A stretch of DNA of 64,000 nt from Kiritimatiellia bacterium (lineage in GTDB: Bacteria > Verrucomicrobiota > Kiritimatiellia > UBA8416 > JADHWI01). Shown here in pieces: positions 8,128 to 17,025 of the stretch; within the stretch, counting starts at the first letter, position 1; each line of letters opens with the position of its first letter. Below the pieces are notes generated by a model that was not told the DNA's origin, did not search any database, and worked only from the letters and a program-made list of their open reading frames with translations. The stretch lies in NCBI GenBank assembly GCA_030744755.1, contig JASLPY010000004.1, positions 1-64,000 of the forward strand. The letters are read 5' to 3'. Made by a program: the position numbers and the translations under genes.

Positions 8128-8630
8128 TCTTTCTCAAAGCTCTGTCATGACTACGGCCTGAAAGGCCGAGACATACCAGCCCAGGGCAACATCCTCGTTG
8201 TTCCACACATTTCTTGATTGTCATGCTCTCGGGGCAAGCCGGAGGCTTGTCAGCGATTAGCCGGTGGTTGATTCCGCGGAGCGGGAGATACCACCGGTCA
8301 ACGGAGATATGAATTGCATCCCGAAGGGATGCCAGCATTGGGTGATACGCGACCGAGTGGGGGAGTCGCTGCCATCCCTCCGGGATGGTTGATGCTCTCG
8401 CCACGAAGTCCGGTGGTGGCGCGCGTTCCTCGCGCAACCACCGGCTAATGGCTGGCAGGCCTCCGGCCTGGCGCAACGTTACAACGGGCAAGAAGAGATG
8501 TGTAGAACCACGAGGATAACGCCCTTGGCTGGTGTGTGACGCGCTTTCAGTGCTATCGACAATCCGATGCCGCAAGGAAAGCGGAATCCCGGAGTGCCAC
8601 CATCAACGCCAAGCTAGGAGATCACCGCGC
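8128..8630. other. Intergenic region filled by a fold-back repeat
   Basis: No gene seen. Nearly all of this stretch is the inverted-repeat element at 8158-8550. It lies between two convergent genes, so termination could use its hairpins, although there is no T-tract. Confidence 0.7.
8158..8550. repeat. About 390-bp fold-back (MITE-like) element with nested inverted repeats
   Basis: Outer imperfect inverted repeat: 8158-8216 pairs with 8489-8550, beginning CTGAAAGGCC and ending CTTTCAG. Inner inverted repeat: 8234-8270 pairs with 8435-8472, with four mismatches and one gap by eye, each arm containing the palindrome (A)AGCCGGAGGCTT or its GGCCTCCGGCCT variant. Innermost hairpins are GCATCCCGAAGGGATGC (8316-8332) and CCATCCCTCCGGGATGG (8372-8388). 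No transposase gene is inside. Sequences of this kind are typical non-autonomous repeats of PVC genomes. Confidence 0.75.
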
Positions 8631-11237
8631 CTATTCCTTGCTGCCCTGCTTGAACTGGGCGAGGTATTTTTCGCGCGCTTCCACCACCCATCGCTCGGCG
8701 CCGCCCATTGCCCAGGTCGGTTCCCAGCCGTTGATATTCTCGTTGTTCTTGCGCTGGATGCAGGCCTTTACCAGGTCAGCCATCTTCTTGTACTTCGGAT
8801 CGTTCCTGTCCTTGTAGCCCTTGATCTGTCCCCAGCCGCCGGCTTTCTCCGGCAGGGGCATCATCAGGATTCTGCTTTCGTCCGTTTGGACGAGGTTCAC
8901 GAGGGCATATTCCGGCTGAGCGGCTACTTCCTCACCGAACAGCTCCTTGACGTAAGCTCTCAGCGCGGTGAGACCAGCGCCATTGAAGCGCCGTTCTTCA
9001 AGTTTGTTCGGGAACATGTCGCCGTAGCACTGACCGTTCAGATCGAGCCACTCTATGATCCGCATATAGCTTTCACGGTCGACCTCGGAGAGCTTAGGAT
9101 GGTTCTTGTCGCCGTTCAGCAGCAGATGCGCAACCTTGTTCTCATAGGCATAGAACTTGCGCGGCCGGCTTATGTTGTAATTGACATCCGTTCCTTTGTA
9201 CCTGCCGTTCATGTACCCCTTGTCGCCTACCCTGTGCTGCCCTCTCTTGACGATCTCGGACAGTGACTTCGGGTAGCGGCCGTTATCATATATCAGGTTT
9301 ATGCTCTTACCCTTCTCATCCTTGCCCAGCCCATGGCATTCAACACAGTACCTGTCCAGCACGGGCTGGACCGTCCTGACAAAACTCATGCCACCTTTGT
9401 ACTGGGGACCGGCAGCGGGTCTCAGGTCCATGGGCTTTTTTCTGCGAAGCTTGGCTACGGACCGCATGTCGGGCGTCGTCCCCACGGCTTCATGACACCC
9501 GATGCAGCTTCTCTGCTCTCCGGGCTGGAGATAGAACAGGCTCTTCTCGGTCAGTAACGCCATGCCGTTTTCATCAAGGGACTGAACCTGTACAGAAACG
9601 TTGGCCGGAATCCTGAAGGTTGCCGAACCGTTCTCGTCCACGGGAACCGTGCCAAGCACTTTCTTCGGTATGTCGTTCGGCACCGTCATCGTGACCGACA
9701 TACGGCTAGCACGAGGCTGGACGCCAAGCGCGTTAATGCGGATCGCCTTGATCATACCGGGCTTGATGATGCCCTCGGGATCGTTGCGGGTCAGGTAGGC
9801 GTTCTGGAGAAACACCGTGCCGTAAGGTTCGGCCTTGGGCGGTATCATTGCGGGGAGAGCCGGGGGGGTCGGCCTGACCCTGATGGGAATAGGCGATACG
9901 GTTGCCACCTCCGGGTCTTCATAGATCTTCTCGCGTCCGCCGAAGGAGTCGATCATGTAGATCGCTCTATCCGCCACTGGAGGCGTCTGGCCCTGCTTGT
10001 GAACTCTGTGATTGGCTCTCGATGCGAGGAATATGTCTTCCGTGAGTGGAAACGGGTGACTGTAATGCGGTTCGGGCCAGCCCTTTGTTTCGGAATATGG
10101 CGTCTCAGGCGTGATGTGCTTGATGGCATGCTCGCCGTTTTCGTCGATATTAGTATCCAGCACCACGGTCGTTCCCGTGTTGTAACTGTGATGGCCCTGT
10201 GCAGTGCACACTACCTTGTGGCTGCCGGGGATGGCCGTTGCTTCAACAAACTGGTGGGGAATGACCATATCGTTGCCGAAGAAATGCGTGACTGCCGTTC
10301 CGTCGGGACGACACCACCACAACTTGTGAAAATACATCTCGTGCCTGTTGGTGTATTCCCAGCGCATAAAAACAATTCTACCGTCGTTCAGAACGGCTGG
10401 TTCGGCCTCGTTCTCGTTGCCGAAAGACAACTGCGTGATGTTGTTTCCGTCCTTGTCGCATTTGTGGAGTATCCATGCAGGATTATACCTGCCGCCGTGG
10501 CAGCGTCCGAACGACTGTCCGCGTGAAGAGATGAAGACGATCTCACCACTTGGCAGGTAACAGGGATCGTTGTCCTCGATCAATACTGTTGCACGACCGT
10601 CCCATGTCTTAAAGTCATCGCGCTTGGTTCCCGTCAACTGACGAACCCACGAACCATCGATCGCTGCTTCGTAAAGGAAATATCGACGCAGTTTCGCGTC
10701 TTTCTCGGTATGATCGCAAAAGGCAAACACCACCCTTTTTCCATCATAGCTCAAGTCGGGATTGCGCACGGCACCAGGAGGCAGCTTGCCTTCCAGGATG
10801 TTACTCACCTCCGGTTCGCCGTTCTTCCATCCGGTCAAAATCCCCATGCCCTTGCCTATGCGGCTGTGACGCCCCAGGTGCTGATCCCCGTTGTGGCTGT
10901 ATTTGGTCGGAGGATTGCGGTTTATGAGTATGCTGTCGAAATTGACACTGGGGTGCCTGGTGAGAACAGCAAGGCGCAGCTTCTTCATGTCGGCGTAAAC
11001 GGCGGCACAGTTGTTAGGGTCGTCAGGCGACGCGTTCAACTTATCGGTAAGCTTGTCCAGCATTTCCAGTGCACGGGCAACCGATGGGGTCGCCTTGCTG
11101 ACGTAATCAATCGCATCGTTAAGACCCTTGGCGTATTCAGCCACTTTATTCTTGTCAACCGGCTTGGAATCAGCGGCAACTAATGCAGTCGCTGACAACG
11201 CAAAAACAAGTAGGATTGAGAGTGCTTTCATAGACAT
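8631..11237 (-). CDS. HzsA-like di-heme propeller protein (1)
   Basis: An 868-residue exported protein. After the signal peptide (MSMKALSILLVFALSATALV) comes a helical region, then a TolB-like propeller with blades such as NPDLSYDGKRVVFAF and EPAVLNDGRIVFMRW. Then come the mid domain named after the hydrazine synthase alpha subunit and two c-type haem sites, CIGCH at 578-582 and CVECH at 631-635. In anammox bacteria HzsA belongs to hydrazine synthase, but no partner subunits occur here. Relatives are widespread in PVC bacteria and probably do periplasmic electron transfer or polymer oxidation. ATG 11237 is chosen because AAAGGTAAT precedes it; upstream residues look non-coding. Confidence 0.8.
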   Translation of the reverse strand: MSMKALSILLVFALSATALVAADSKPVDKNKVAEYAKGLNDAIDYVSKATPSVARALEMLDKLTDKLNASPDDPNNCAAVYADMKKLRLAVLTRHPSVNFDSILINRNPPTKYSHNGDQHLGRHSRIGKGMGILTGWKNGEPEVSNILEGKLPPGAVRNPDLSYDGKRVVFAFCDHTEKDAKLRRYFLYEAAIDGSWVRQLTGTKRDDFKTWDGRATVLIEDNDPCYLPSGEIVFISSRGQSFGRCHGGRYNPAWILHKCDKDGNNITQLSFGNENEAEPAVLNDGRIVFMRWEYTNRHEMYFHKLWWCRPDGTAVTHFFGNDMVIPHQFVEATAIPGSHKVVCTAQGHHSYNTGTTVVLDTNIDENGEHAIKHITPETPYSETKGWPEPHYSHPFPLTEDIFLASRANHRVHKQGQTPPVADRAIYMIDSFGGREKIYEDPEVATVSPIPIRVRPTPPALPAMIPPKAEPYGTVFLQNAYLTRNDPEGIIKPGMIKAIRINALGVQPRASRMSVTMTVPNDIPKKVLGTVPVDENGSATFRIPANVSVQVQSLDENGMALLTEKSLFYLQPGEQRSCIGCHEAVGTTPDMRSVAKLRRKKPMDLRPAAGPQYKGGMSFVRTVQPVLDRYCVECHGLGKDEKGKSINLIYDNGRYPKSLSEIVKRGQHRVGDKGYMNGRYKGTDVNYNISRPRKFYAYENKVAHLLLNGDKNHPKLSEVDRESYMRIIEWLDLNGQCYGDMFPNKLEERRFNGAGLTALRAYVKELFGEEVAAQPEYALVNLVQTDESRILMMPLPEKAGGWGQIKGYKDRNDPKYKKMADLVKACIQRKNNENINGWEPTWAMGGAERWVVEAREKYLAQFKQGSKE

Positions 11238-11335
11238 ATTACCTTTCTCTTCTTTACTGGCGCCATGGCCCATTTTCTACAGATTCAGATCACGGAAATA
11301 ATAGCATACGGGTGCAGAAATGACAAGGGGGGGCG

Positions 11336-11420
11336 AGTTTTGAGCGTTCTGCGCTGTGAGCGCAGAACGCAGTGGTTAGTGGTTAGGCGCTAGGCGTTAG
11401 CGGGAAAGGTCCGCCGTCCG
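11336..11420. repeat. Dispersed repeat with perfect 12-bp hairpin, copy 2 (inverted relative to copy 1)
   Basis: Reverse complement of 1-80, with the same 12-bp stem (11344-11355 with 11359-11370) and the same CGCCTAG and GGCGGAC tracts. It has one extra TAGTGGT unit compared with copy 1. The two copies face each other 11 kb apart and so could support an inversion by recombination. Confidence 0.8.
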
Positions 11421-11658
11421 CGTAGCGATGCCTGCTTCGTATCCCACTCAAAACGGTGGGGTCGATTTGCGCTGTTCCAGAATCCTAGCTACTAACACCT
11501 AGCGCCTAACCCCTTGTGCTGTGGGGTAAACAAAACCTCGTACCCCCGTTTCACCCTGCCCCCGTTGATCTGTTTCACAACGCAGATGGCTCAGTTTTGG
11601 ATTCTACGATTTGGTGCGTTGCGTTCTCATAACGACCGATTTCCACGATCCATTCGCC

Positions 11659-11724
11659 TGGTCCACCTCGTAGCGGTGGACCTACTCTTCCTTCCCGGTA
11701 CGTCCATCGCTACGAGGTGGACGG
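11659..11724. repeat. GTCCACC palindromic element, arms A and B, intergenic
   Basis: Arm A 11659-11685, a 12-bp spacer, and arm B 11698-11724. Both arms are 27-bp palindromes. Bases after arm B (11725 onward) match the beginning of the 79-bp core of the copy at 63691 (GTTGCCGGTGA) and, at the same offset, GAATGTTGG of the copy at 58777. The next arm A is missing or badly degraded near 11804. Confidence 0.85.
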
Positions 11725-11818
11725 CGTGTTGCCGGTGATTAGTTCCTGTAGAATGTTGGTGCGATGCGCGCCGTAAGGACTTCGTGCCGCCGGGCAGCAA
11801 CACTCAACCTCTTCATGC

Positions 11819-13306
11819 CTATTTGCCCTTCTTACCACTCGGTTTCCGTTTGCGTGCCGCTGTATTCTCAATCGGATAGTAGGGCGATTCACGGTGCTCG
11901 GCATCCATCAGCTTAACGCATTCTGAGACGATTTCCGGAAGCTCACCCGAGAGGTCCTTGTTCTCGCCGATATCCTTCTCGAGGTCATACAGGACGACCT
12001 TGTGCTTCCCATCGGCATTGCTGCGATACCGGATCAGTTTCCATTTGCCGAAACGAATCGCCTGTTTCGCGCCGCCCTCGTTAAATGCCCAGTACAGCAC
12101 CTTGTGTTTCTTCTGGTTAGCCGTCATCCCTGTAATGACGGGAAGCATACTTATGCCATCTACCTCCGCCTTACCCGGTATCTTCTGCCCTGCCATATCG
12201 GCAAAAGTCGGAAGAAAGTCCCAGAAAGCGGAAATGTGGGCCGTCCGGCGGCCAGCTTCAATCGCTGCCGGCCAGCGCATGAGCATTGGCGTGCGAATAC
12301 CTCCATCGGTCAGGCTGCGTTTCAGGCCCCGTAGCGGTCCATTGCTGTCCCAGAACTCGGGTTTGTGGCCCCCCTCATGATGGGCGCCGTTGTCGCTGGT
12401 GAATATGACAAGCGTGTTCTTATCGATTCCAAGAGCTTTGAGCTCGGCCAGCAGCTCACCAACCTGGTTGTCCACGTTCTCTATCATTGCGGCAAATCCC
12501 GCAATCGGATTAGTGACCTTGGCGTCTTTGCCCATCCCCATCCCGCCGTAGCGGCCTACGACTTCTTCGAACTCGGGATATACCTTGCGCCATTTTGCGT
12601 GCAAAGCTTCCGGGGCGCTCATAGATGCGTGGGGCACGGTAATCGAGTAGTAGCAGAAGAACGGCTTCTTTGCTCTTCCGTTCTTACGTATAAACTCCAT
12701 GCCCTTGTTCCAGAGGACGTCATGCGAATACGTATTGCCGTCATACTCGACCTTCGTGTCGTTATCCCATAGGAATTTCGGGTAGAACGTGTGGGCGTGG
12801 GACTGGCTGTAGTATCCGTAGAACGAATCGAATCCCTGTTTCAAAGCGTTGCCGCTGTCGCCGACGCTTCCCAGTCCCCATTTGCCGAACATTCCTGTCT
12901 GATAGCCCGCTGCCTTGAACATTTTTGGCACGGTATAGGTGTCCGCGGGAAGTGCCCGTGGACTCGAACCATCGGGATAGCGCCCCCTTGCACCGTTACC
13001 GCGCACAGGAGTGTGTCCAGTATGTTGGCCGGTCATCAGGACGCTACGGGAAGGGGCACAGACAGTTGACCCGGAATAGTGATCGGTGAACAACATGCCC
13101 TCGGCAGCCAGGGAATCGATATTCGGGGTCTTCAGTTTCTTCTGTCCGTAACAGCCAAGGTCGCCATAACCCAGGTCGTCACACAGAATGAAGACAACGT
13201 TGGGCTTTTCCCCTGCAGTGGGGGATTGGGCGAGAACGGGGCCTGCTGTGAATACGCAGGCAACTGCCGGCAGGATCATGGAGAGAACTCGACTGCTAAG
13301 CTTCAT
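11819..13306 (-). CDS. Exported sulfatase (arylsulfatase A family)
   Basis: A 495-residue sulfatase with a signal peptide ending near VLAQ. The metal-binding start is VVFILCDDLGYGDLGCYG, with Asp43 and Asp44. CAPSR at 83-87 is the C-x-P-x-R site whose Cys is converted to formylglycine, so activation by an anaerobic maturase or an FGE is needed. TSDNGAH and a C-terminal basic tail (KRKPSGKKGK) are also seen. It hydrolyses sulfate esters, probably from a sulfated polysaccharide in the periplasm. ATG 13306 gives a clean signal peptide and has AAAGGT upstream; an in-frame ATG at 13387 would add 27 residues. The gene is divergent from the transporter. Confidence 0.92.
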   Translation of the reverse strand: MKLSSRVLSMILPAVACVFTAGPVLAQSPTAGEKPNVVFILCDDLGYGDLGCYGQKKLKTPNIDSLAAEGMLFTDHYSGSTVCAPSRSVLMTGQHTGHTPVRGNGARGRYPDGSSPRALPADTYTVPKMFKAAGYQTGMFGKWGLGSVGDSGNALKQGFDSFYGYYSQSHAHTFYPKFLWDNDTKVEYDGNTYSHDVLWNKGMEFIRKNGRAKKPFFCYYSITVPHASMSAPEALHAKWRKVYPEFEEVVGRYGGMGMGKDAKVTNPIAGFAAMIENVDNQVGELLAELKALGIDKNTLVIFTSDNGAHHEGGHKPEFWDSNGPLRGLKRSLTDGGIRTPMLMRWPAAIEAGRRTAHISAFWDFLPTFADMAGQKIPGKAEVDGISMLPVITGMTANQKKHKVLYWAFNEGGAKQAIRFGKWKLIRYRSNADGKHKVVLYDLEKDIGENKDLSGELPEIVSECVKLMDAEHRESPYYPIENTAARKRKPSGKKGK

Positions 13307-13730
13307 GATGAAGACCTTTTTCTTTCTCTTGATGTGTGATGTTTTGAAACAATGCGCCAACATAGCGCAGAAACGTTGGTGAATCAAGGTGGTGGCCGGC
13401 CCAAATCACTCACAAGAACCTGTACGCTGTATCCCATCTGGCTGCGGCCGCCTGAACCATCTGAGAGACTGAATTCTAACGAATTCAGCTACGCCTGGAT
13501 GCAACGGTTTCTCCCGTAGCTGGATCCGTGAGGATTCAGATGGTCGAACGGGTGATCTATCGCGCGCCCGCGCGCCAAGTGCGAACTTGTTTTCTTTCTG
13601 TTGCCTCGCTACTCTCATGACTTGCGCCCATTTGTGGCGAGTGAAGCATGACGACAGGTTTCTGCTCCGGTGGTATTCCTCCGAGCGGGGTAGCAACGCT
13701 GTACGCGAGACCAAACACAGGGAGTGCGCC
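13307..13730. other. Divergent intergenic region
   Basis: About 420 bases between the sulfatase and transporter starts. It holds the GAATTC palindrome copy 2 (13466-13543) and presumably both promoters. I found no convincing gene: reading frames here are open on the plus strand upstream of 13731, but the residues (Cys, Trp and Arg rich) look non-coding and no ribosome site precedes them. Confidence 0.5.
13466..13543. repeat. GAATTC/GTAGCTGAATCC palindrome cluster, copy 2
   Basis: Two units, 13469-13493 and the inverted 13513-13543, arranged as in the copies at 3814-3889 and 57299-57432. Here the loops are short and carry no insert, so this copy gives the empty reference form: GAATTCTAAC directly followed by GAATTCAG, and GGATCCG directly followed by TGAGGATTCAG. 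Confidence 0.8.
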
Positions 13731-15530
13731 ATGAGCGAAGATGCCAAAGGAACCGCCGGTTCAAAAGATGTTGCCAGCAGAGAACGAGAGATGCTCGTTG
13801 ATGCCCGAAAGAAAGGTGGCCTCGCGACGCTTGGTACCTTTGTAAGACTGTCCGGTCCTGGCTGGCTCCAGAGCGCCATCACTATTGGCGGCGGCTCCCT
13901 GTCGAATTCCCTCTACCTGGGAGTACTTGTCGGATTCGGCTGTATGTGGGTTCAGCCGCTTGCCATGATCCTTGGCGTGGTTATGCTCAGCGCCATAACC
14001 TATGTCACGCTCTCGTCGGAAGAACCCCCGCTGCGAGCCATCAACCAACACGTCAGTCCCATCCTTGGATGGGGGTGGTTGATAGCATCCATGATGGCCA
14101 ATGTAGTCTGGTCCCTGCCTCAGTATGCATTGTCAGCCGGCGCGCTGCAGCAGAACCTCTTTCCCCAGTTTTTCGGTTGGGAAAACCAGGCTGGAATCTT
14201 CGGGTCGATCAAGGGCGGAACGGCAGCCGCGGCGATCATCATTCTGAGCATCGCCATTTTCAACGTCATGCTCTACAACCGTGGCGGAAAGGGCACGAAG
14301 ATCTTTGAGACGATCATTAAATGCATCATCGCGGCGATCGTGATCTGTTTCTTCGGCGTCATTGTCAAACTGAGTTTCGTCAAGGACAGCGGTCTGAACT
14401 GGGGCCAGGTCGCAGCCGGCCTCATTCCCAATTTCCATCATTTCACCAAACCCGCAGCCGGGGTTGCCGCGGAGATCGCGAACGTTGTTCCCGCGTTCCA
14501 GTCTTTCTGGAGCAATCTCGTGGTCGGCCTGCAGCGGGACGTCATGATCGGGGCGGCCTCGACAGCAGTGGGCATCAACATGACCTTCCTCCTGCCTTAC
14601 TCCATCATCCGTAAGGGCTGGGACCGTGATTTCAGGGGCCTCGCGATCTTCGATCTCGCCACGGGCCTTGTCATTCCCTTTACGATCGCCACGGGCTGCG
14701 TTGTCATGGCGACGGCCTCCCAGTTCCACACCAAGCCGGCTGCCGGTTTCCTCGGCGAGACCGACGCACAGGGCCAGATTATTCAGCCTGCAAAGAATCT
14801 TGTCGGCCCCTACAAGGGGCTTATGGACAAGCGAATTACCGCCGGGATGACCGCGGAAGAGAAAACAGCTTACTCCAGTCTGCCGGAAGAAGAGAAGGCA
14901 GTGCGGCGCGAAGCCATGCCAAAGGCCGACAAACGTATGGCCGCCATGCTCGTCAAACGCGACTCGTTCAACCTGGGTGACTCGCTTGCGCCACTTCTGG
15001 GCAAGGGTGTTTCCAAGTACATTTTTGGTCTCGGTGTCGTTGCGATGACCTTGAACGCTGCCACCATGTTGATGCTCATCAATGGCCTCTGCCTGTGCGA
15101 AATGCTGGGCAAACCGGCCAAGGGCGTGACACAGGTCATCGGTAGTCTCATTCCAGCCGTTGGTGTTCTGGGTGCCTTTTTCTGGAATGATGCGAAGATG
15201 TGGTTGGCGGTGCCGACTTCGGTCTTCTGCGCGGCCCTCCTGCCCATTGCCTACATTGCGTTCTTCCTGCTGATGAACCAGAAGAAGTTCATGGGTGACG
15301 ACATGCCCAGCGGCCTGTCCCGGATGGTCTGGAATGTCCTTATGACGCTATCGGTTCTTCTCACGGGGGCGCTGAGCTTGTGGGCCCTTTGGGACAAGGG
15401 CGGGTTCATAGGCAAGAACTGGATTGGCGTCAGCGAAACGGTCGGCAACTTCATGGGGTTGGGCATCTTCGTAGGATTTGGTGTCCTCGTCGCAGCCGTC
15501 CACTTCATACGCTCTGCTAAACGGGCATGA
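13731..15530 (+). CDS. Nramp-related membrane transporter lacking the metal-binding motifs
   Basis: A 599-residue protein with about 12 hydrophobic segments. RLSGPGWLQSAITIGGGSLS in the first helix and the following segments match the planctomycete branch usually labelled divalent metal cation transporter. The Nramp ligand motifs are not seen: helix 1 has TIGGGS where DPGN is expected, and I find no MPH in helix 6. It may therefore carry something other than Mn/Fe, for example a sugar-derived or organic solute. An extra hydrophilic loop lies at about 350-415. ATG 13731 is preceded by GGGAG. The next oxidoreductase starts 22 bases after the stop, so the two are probably co-transcribed. Confidence 0.75.
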   Translation: MSEDAKGTAGSKDVASREREMLVDARKKGGLATLGTFVRLSGPGWLQSAITIGGGSLSNSLYLGVLVGFGCMWVQPLAMILGVVMLSAITYVTLSSEEPPLRAINQHVSPILGWGWLIASMMANVVWSLPQYALSAGALQQNLFPQFFGWENQAGIFGSIKGGTAAAAIIILSIAIFNVMLYNRGGKGTKIFETIIKCIIAAIVICFFGVIVKLSFVKDSGLNWGQVAAGLIPNFHHFTKPAAGVAAEIANVVPAFQSFWSNLVVGLQRDVMIGAASTAVGINMTFLLPYSIIRKGWDRDFRGLAIFDLATGLVIPFTIATGCVVMATASQFHTKPAAGFLGETDAQGQIIQPAKNLVGPYKGLMDKRITAGMTAEEKTAYSSLPEEEKAVRREAMPKADKRMAAMLVKRDSFNLGDSLAPLLGKGVSKYIFGLGVVAMTLNAATMLMLINGLCLCEMLGKPAKGVTQVIGSLIPAVGVLGAFFWNDAKMWLAVPTSVFCAALLPIAYIAFFLLMNQKKFMGDDMPSGLSRMVWNVLMTLSVLLTGALSLWALWDKGGFIGKNWIGVSETVGNFMGLGIFVGFGVLVAAVHFIRSAKRA

Positions 15531-15552
15531 GCGGTATAAGGAGATGCAGGAA

Positions 15553-16836
15553 GTGAAACCCAACTCGCGCCGTACCTTTCTCAAGACGGTAGTGGCCGCT
15601 TCCGCGGCCCCGATATTTGTTCCATGCCACGTGCTGGGAGGTCCGGATGCCCCCAGCAACAAGCTACGAATGGGCAGCATCGGGAACGGCCGCATGGGAA
15701 GCGGCGACATGCAGGCGGCCATGGGCGGTGCCCTGGTGGTGGCCGTCTGTGATGTCAATATCGACAGGGCTAATGCTGCGAAGGCAAAGGTTGAGAAGCG
15801 CCAGGGAGCCGGCAACAAGGTTGCTGTCTACCAGGATTTCCGAGAACTGCTGGCGCGCGACGACATCGACGGTGTTACTATCTCTACTCCCGATCATCAG
15901 CATGCTGTCATCGCTGTAGCAGCGGCCAACGCAGGCAAGGATATCTACCTCCAGAAGCCGCTTACGTATTCTATTGAAGAAGGAAAAGTGCTGGTTAAGG
16001 CGGTCCGCAAGAACAAGGTAATCCTGCAAACCGGCTCACAGCAACGTTCCAGCCAGTACTTCAGGATCAGCTGTGAACTGGTTCGTAACGGCCGGATAGG
16101 CAAGCTGCAGACTATCGATGTCACGGTTCCCACCGATCGTGGGACGGGCAAAGCCGACCCCATGCCGGTTCCCGAAAACCTGGATTACGACAGGTGGCTG
16201 GGACCGACACCCGAAGCTCCCTATACCGAGCATCGCGTTCACCCCCAGAAAGGCTACGGCCGCCCCGGCTGGCTGCAGATCGAACAGTACTGCCGCGGCA
16301 TGATCACCGGATGGGGAGCCCACATGTACGACATTGCCCAGTGGGGACTCGGCACAGATGTGGATTCAGGACCTGTTGAGATCGAGGCCACGGCCGATTT
16401 TTCGAAGCGGGGGCTTTTCGACGTGCATGCCGGGTACGAGGCGGAGGCTACGTACGCCAACGGTGTGAAGCTGACCTCCCATACCGGCGGCGGCAACGTG
16501 AAGTTCATTGGCTCTGAAGGTTGGATTCTCGCCTCCCGCGGTGGTTTCAAGGCACATGACCAGAACATTTTCAGGGAGAAACCGGGTGAGAACGATGTTC
16601 ATCTGTACCAGAGCAAGAGTCACATGGGCGATTTTCTGAATTCCATGAAGACCCGGAAGGATCCGATCTGCCCGGTCGAGGTGGGCCACCGTTCCAACAG
16701 TGTCTGTGTGATCCATCACATCGCCATGAAGATGGGGCGCAAGCTGAAGTGGGATCCGAAGGCCGAGAAGTTTATCGGCGACGCTGAAGCCAATAAGATG
16801 CTGGATTATCCGCACCGCAAGGGCTGGGAAGTGTAG
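15553..16836 (+). CDS. Tat-exported Gfo/Idh/MocA-family oxidoreductase (2)
   Basis: A 427-residue protein with a twin-arginine signal (SRRTFLKTVVAASAAPIF). GSIGNGRMGSGD is the nucleotide-binding turn, and STPDHQHAVIA followed by DIYLQKPLTYS is the EKP region with Gln for Glu, as in oxidoreductase 1. The C-terminal domain has ITGWGAHMYDIAQWGLG with the family's conserved His. Start choice: AAGGAG (15538-15543) is 9 nt before GTG 15553, while the ATG at 15544 would directly abut it, so GTG is preferred. Co-transcription with the transporter suggests that it processes the same solute. Substrate unknown. Confidence 0.88.
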   Translation: MKPNSRRTFLKTVVAASAAPIFVPCHVLGGPDAPSNKLRMGSIGNGRMGSGDMQAAMGGALVVAVCDVNIDRANAAKAKVEKRQGAGNKVAVYQDFRELLARDDIDGVTISTPDHQHAVIAVAAANAGKDIYLQKPLTYSIEEGKVLVKAVRKNKVILQTGSQQRSSQYFRISCELVRNGRIGKLQTIDVTVPTDRGTGKADPMPVPENLDYDRWLGPTPEAPYTEHRVHPQKGYGRPGWLQIEQYCRGMITGWGAHMYDIAQWGLGTDVDSGPVEIEATADFSKRGLFDVHAGYEAEATYANGVKLTSHTGGGNVKFIGSEGWILASRGGFKAHDQNIFREKPGENDVHLYQSKSHMGDFLNSMKTRKDPICPVEVGHRSNSVCVIHHIAMKMGRKLKWDPKAEKFIGDAEANKMLDYPHRKGWEV

Positions 16837-17025
16837 CGATATAGTTTCAGGTGTCGGGTGTCAGGTTTCATTCTGATTTCCAACCATGATCTGGTTTCTG
16901 CAGATGAGATTGTTTGGTGCACGAAGTAGATCGCCTCTCCAGAGGTGATCATCGGAAAGCGAACACCATTTAAGTGAGGATGACAAAGACACGCAGCTCT
17001 GGAGAGCCGCGCTACGGGAGAGATT
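16837..17025. repeat. Intergenic palindromes between oxidoreductase genes
   Basis: Contains a 22-bp palindrome with a single wobble mismatch (GATCGCCTCTCC and its partner AGAGGTGATC, 16929-16950) and GCTCTGGAGAGC (16996-17007). The stretch at 16845-16870 is GGTGTCGGGTGTCAGG-type filler. GGGAGAG before ATG 17026 is the ribosome site of the next gene. Confidence 0.55.

Larger units (their letters stand above)
11238..11818. other. Intergenic region with two repeat families
   Basis: No gene seen. It holds the second copy of the 1-80 repeat (about 11336-11420), a partial third copy at 11486-11513 (ACACCTAGCGCCTAACC), and a GTCCACC element at 11659-11724 that continues into core-like sequence up to the stop codon of the sulfatase gene. 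The promoter of the HzsA-like gene should lie in the first 100 bases. Confidence 0.6.
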
